This document shows, piece by piece, positions 22,045 to 24,699 of a stretch of DNA of 24,699 nucleotides (the first letter of the stretch is position 1; each line of letters begins with the position of its first letter). The DNA lies in contig UZAE01013252.1 of assembly GCA_900617975.1 (NCBI GenBank), positions 1 to 24,699 of the forward strand. Reading direction: 5' to 3'. The translations under genes and the position numbers were made by a program. The notes under the pieces were generated by a model. That model was not told the origin of the DNA, made no database searches, and was given only the letters and a program-made list of their open reading frames with translations. Origin of the DNA: Rodentolepis nana. Taxonomy: Eukaryota > Platyhelminthes > Cestoda > Cyclophyllidea > Hymenolepididae.

Positions 22045-22296
22045 TTGCCATTTCGGGATTTTTTATAGGTTTTTGATACGCAGGTTTTCATCCTCCTTTC
22101 TCTCTCCCCCCTCCCCCTCCTTTTTTCCCATTTTAGGTTTTTCTTCCTCCCGTATCCCCCCCTTTCCATGCAAATCCCTCAATCAACCTCCGAAAATCTG
22201 TCGTCTGCCATTTACAAAAAAGTATTCGTCCATTTATGCCATCGCATTTGGCTGCACTTGCATAAGAATTATGTATGTGTCCGAGTTTGTAATAAA
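22045..22296 (+). terminator. RNPS1 3' UTR with polyadenylation signal
   Basis: AATAAA at 22291-22296 lies about 250 bases after the RNPS1 TGA (22042-22044). The segment before it is pyrimidine-rich and non-coding. This is the only canonical signal soon after the stop, and it precedes the transposase relic. Confidence 0.6.
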
Positions 22297-22439
22297 TTAA
22301 ATGCGTTTTGTATAAATGAATTTGTGGATATGGAAGTAAAATCGTGTTGGTCTTGTGGTGAGGCAAAGTCATTTGAAATCCATTGATAGGAGGAGGAACG
22401 AATTAATTTCTTATTGAATAATACCTTACAGAAAAGAGG

Positions 22440-23420
22440 TCCTGGGACTTTACTACGCTGAGGGCAAGCTACTACAACGGCCTCTATTCTGACTCAATGC
22501 GTGGCGTTCATGTTGAGTGCATCAATTATGCTTACAAGTGCTTCTCTGTTGATTAGTCTGGTCCGTATTTTTCAGCGCCAACGTGCTTTATGACTTGTAC
22601 TATGCTATTTGCTATTGAAGTGGGTGCTCGGGGTAAATCTGACAGTCATCAGGTCAAAAAAGGGATTGTTAAGTGGAACATTTATTAAATTTTAAAAAAA
22701 TCATACTCAAAATAGCTGCAATTACCGTCTATTGCAACCCCAATCTTTAGCAGGTTCGTGACAGTTCGGAGGCCAAAAATTGACTGGTAACTGGATTTGA
22801 CTTTTCCCTGAAGTGTAAGTGGGTCGAACTCTGCTACCACCATGCATATGACCTATTACTACAGTGGCCAACGATTTCATTCAAACAGCTGACTTGAATC
22901 TTAGCCCCTTCTAAAAATGATGCGAAGAGGTATCACATATCACCCTCGGTGGTTGAGGTCACACGTCCAAAAGCCATGGCGATTTATGAACATTTATTCA
23001 TCATGACCAAGAAGTGGCCTTTGGACTGTGCATAAACCGAGCCATCTATGAGCCATACCTATCACATTGGCACAGATTTCTCCATCGGAAAAGAACCATA
23101 TTGTTTGTACTTCAGCAGGTTGCCTCACTTTGCCCGTAAGTTACATCGCCTTTGTCAGACCATTTTCGTGGCCATTTTCCAAGAGAATCAGTTGAGTGCA
23201 CGTTTCTTGGTAGAGGCTGAAGCATTCATGAAATGAACGAATTCCTCTACCAGTATGATCCAACACTTTTCAACAGATTTCCTGAGTGTGATCTGATCAG
23301 ATTGTCTACCAGGTTCCTTCTAATCATAGTAGCACCTTGTGTCCACTGAATTTCTCCAGTTTATGGTGCTTTACTTGTACAGTGCTTACAGAGCTTTGAG
23401 CAGTCACCAAAATCTCCTTT
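22440..23420 (-). pseudogene. degenerate mariner-family transposase
   Basis: On the minus strand, conserved mariner blocks appear in the right order and roughly the right spacing but in different frames and with stops. QPAEVQTIWFFSDGE (around 23084-23125) contains the first catalytic Asp. RWLGLC follows, then MAFGRVTST, FLEGAKI and LNEI (22867-23015), then TSGKSQ and NFWPPN (22761-22823), and finally DALNMNA and RIEAVVVA (22464-22490 for the last). The spacing from FFSD to MAFG is about 38 codons, close to the family value. The segment expected to hold the second Asp (QQDSAP) reads as WWWQSS in one frame, and the SPDLNP motif is not intact. It is therefore a dead copy. The N-terminal limit near 23420 is a guess, and I did not find terminal inverted repeats. 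Confidence 0.7.
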
Positions 23421-24292
23421 TTGTTGTCCAGTACAAATAATTACAAAACAAGTTATTTTCTTCTATGACTCAGGTGAATTTCGATTATAATCCATTTCGT
23501 TGTCATCGCATATATGAATAAAGAAGGGTTTAAACTGCTAAAGGAAGTGTAGTGGGCGTGAACACCCTTAGCACATATGAGAAAAATGAACGAATGTTTC
23601 TCTGCAAAGTGCGTCAGGAATACTCCATGTATGGGGGGGGGATGTATTTATTCCAGGATATTGTTTTAAAGTCTTCCTTACTGAAATGTACCCCAGTTCC
23701 ACGGTAAAAGGACGAGGCATTTGCAAGGCTAAACGAAATCGATTATAGCCATGGATCGAAATTAGAGAAACAACTGATTGCACAAATAAGGCTGACATCC
23801 GAGGAAAAAACTAAAATATGTACCTATTTCGATAGATCTTTGGATAAGCGACTTCGCTGCAGTAATTAGTTTGTGCTTAGAATCTGAGCATGTCAACTAG
23901 TAGTCTCAATAACCGTGGTTCTCTGTGACGTCATATGTAAACCGCATTAGTCATGTATGGCTATAAAAGAAGGTTAGCAGAACTCGAGTTTCTCACGATG
24001 TTAAGTGATGCTACCTTCACAACCGAGAAGTGTTGGAAAGGGCCTCCTCACTTAACCCAGGGAGTAATATGGTTTATGAATGGCGTAGGGTCAATTTATT
24101 TGGATCGGACTAACCGTTTCAAATATACAACTTAATTGCTCTGTTTCTATGACGTGATAGGAAAGTAGATCAAGTCCCTTAGACCCATTTGGAATCAGAT
24201 TTAAAAATTCTTCTGCTTAAAAAACTAGCATAATAGGCGAGAATCCCGTTCCAATAAATACATATGGGGGGAATACCGATATTCAGTGCATT
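23421..24292. other. intergenic, nothing firmly recognised
   Basis: Non-coding sequence between the transposase relic and SINE-like copy C. It includes a nine-G run at 23633-23641 flanked by the loosely palindromic GGAATAC and TTATTCC. No gene was found. Confidence 0.5.
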
Positions 24293-24305
24293 ATATCTAA
24301 TTTTC
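24293..24305. repeat. target-site duplication, left
   Basis: ATATCTAATTTTC is repeated exactly at 24629-24641, directly flanking the SINE-like copy C. Confidence 0.8.
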
Positions 24306-24628
24306 GGCGTGTGCGACAGACTTACCTCCTCGTGATGCACCCTGGGCAACGTATTCTCATACGGCAAAAAAGTCTATTAACTGGCATTTGACTTCTGACT
24401 TCAAACTACCAAGACCCCACCGCATTTCATTTTCGACTAATTCCACAGTACGCACCTTTTTTCTACCTTTGTGTCTGTCTATCTCTTTTACGTCAGTGAA
24501 TCATTATTCTGTCCCCCCCCCCTCTCGACTTTTTGCCACTTTGGTGTTCCTCTTCCTTTCTGTGAAGCACGAAGTCAACTAAAGGGCTAATGATACCTAT
24601 CATAACGCCTGCCATTTGAAATAAATAA
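24306..24628 (+). repeat. SINE-like repeat, copy C (most complete)
   Basis: A 323-base element bounded by a perfect 13-bp direct repeat. It starts GGCGTGTGCGACAGACTTACC and ends CATTTGAAATAAATAA, an AAAT-type tail. A short direct repeat of this length plus an A-rich tail indicates insertion by target-primed reverse transcription. There is no reverse transcriptase, so it is non-autonomous. Shared features across copies are AAAAAGTCTATTAACTGG, CTTCAAACTACCA (faintly like a pol III box B), a C/G-rich run, and the 3' block GGCTAATGATA-N2-TATCAT with a built-in palindrome. I cannot tie the head to a particular tRNA, 5S or 7SL ancestor. Confidence 0.8.
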
Positions 24629-24641
24629 ATATCTAATTTTC
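24629..24641. repeat. target-site duplication, right
   Basis: ATATCTAATTTTC immediately follows the A-rich tail of copy C and is identical to 24293-24305. Confidence 0.8.
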
Positions 24642-24699
24642 CGACCCTCCCAAAAAAGGAAAACACAATATCAGTGGTCTTCATTTCGAGAATCACAAA

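Noticed and set aside
21600..22169. 189-codon minus-strand open frame
   Set aside because: It is the antisense of the RNPS1 Ser/Arg-rich last exon. The low-complexity composition keeps stops out of the opposite strand.
22610..22640. A plus-strand peptide AIEVGARG that recalls the C-terminal part of some retroelement polyproteins
   Set aside because: It lies inside the minus-strand mariner relic, its frame is broken by stops on both sides, and no other reverse transcriptase motif is present.
23048..23236. 62-codon plus-strand open frame starting MSHTYHIG
   Set aside because: It is opposite the FFSD block of the mariner relic, so it is best explained as its shadow.
1..24699. tRNA, rRNA, spliced-leader RNA genes or CRISPR arrays
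   Set aside because: Scanning by eye for pol III box B with a cloverleaf, an ATG|GTAAGT leader donor, and regularly spaced repeats gave nothing convincing.

Overview
The window is eukaryotic nuclear DNA from a metazoan. It is AT-rich, has GT-AG introns and decayed transposons, and carries three conserved animal genes. My best guess is a parasitic flatworm. The reasons are splice-acceptor motifs abutting two start codons, as in spliced-leader genes, and large AT-rich introns. No single feature proves the lineage.

Layout from left to right:
(1) 1-1150: non-coding flank holding a SINE-like repeat copy (270-575, minus).
(2) 1324-2489, minus: a two-exon CHMP2A gene (ESCRT-III), with a TATA/initiator-like core promoter just upstream.
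(3) 2540-6090: a long divergent intergenic region with one 5'-truncated repeat copy and one imperfect hairpin.
(4) 6093-10184, plus: an uninterrupted 1363-codon frame for a KMT2C/D (Drosophila Trr-type) histone H3K4 methyltransferase. It has an FCS-like zinc motif, ePHD, FYRN, FYRC, Win motif, SET and post-SET.
(5) 11007-22044, plus: a nine-exon RNPS1 gene, only about 0.8 kb downstream of the KMT2 stop. I assembled it exon by exon into one continuous 690-residue frame, more than twice the size of the vertebrate protein. Its 4.6-kb last intron holds an antisense SINE-like copy, a (TC)12 microsatellite and a locally GC-richer stretch.
(6) About 22440-23420, minus: a frameshifted mariner transposase relic.
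(7) 24306-24628, plus: the best-preserved SINE-like copy, bounded by a perfect 13-bp target-site duplication and ending in an AAAT-type tail.

The three genes have housekeeping or regulatory roles: membrane remodelling (CHMP2A), enhancer H3K4 methylation (KMT2C/D), and exon-junction/ASAP splicing control (RNPS1). They do not form one pathway. The most interesting points are a previously unnamed (to me) SINE-like family, the compact Trr-like KMT2 with no upstream PHD half in the window, the possible KMT2-RNPS1 transcription unit with acceptors abutting both starts, and the modular, enlarged RNPS1 with skippable phase-1 exons.
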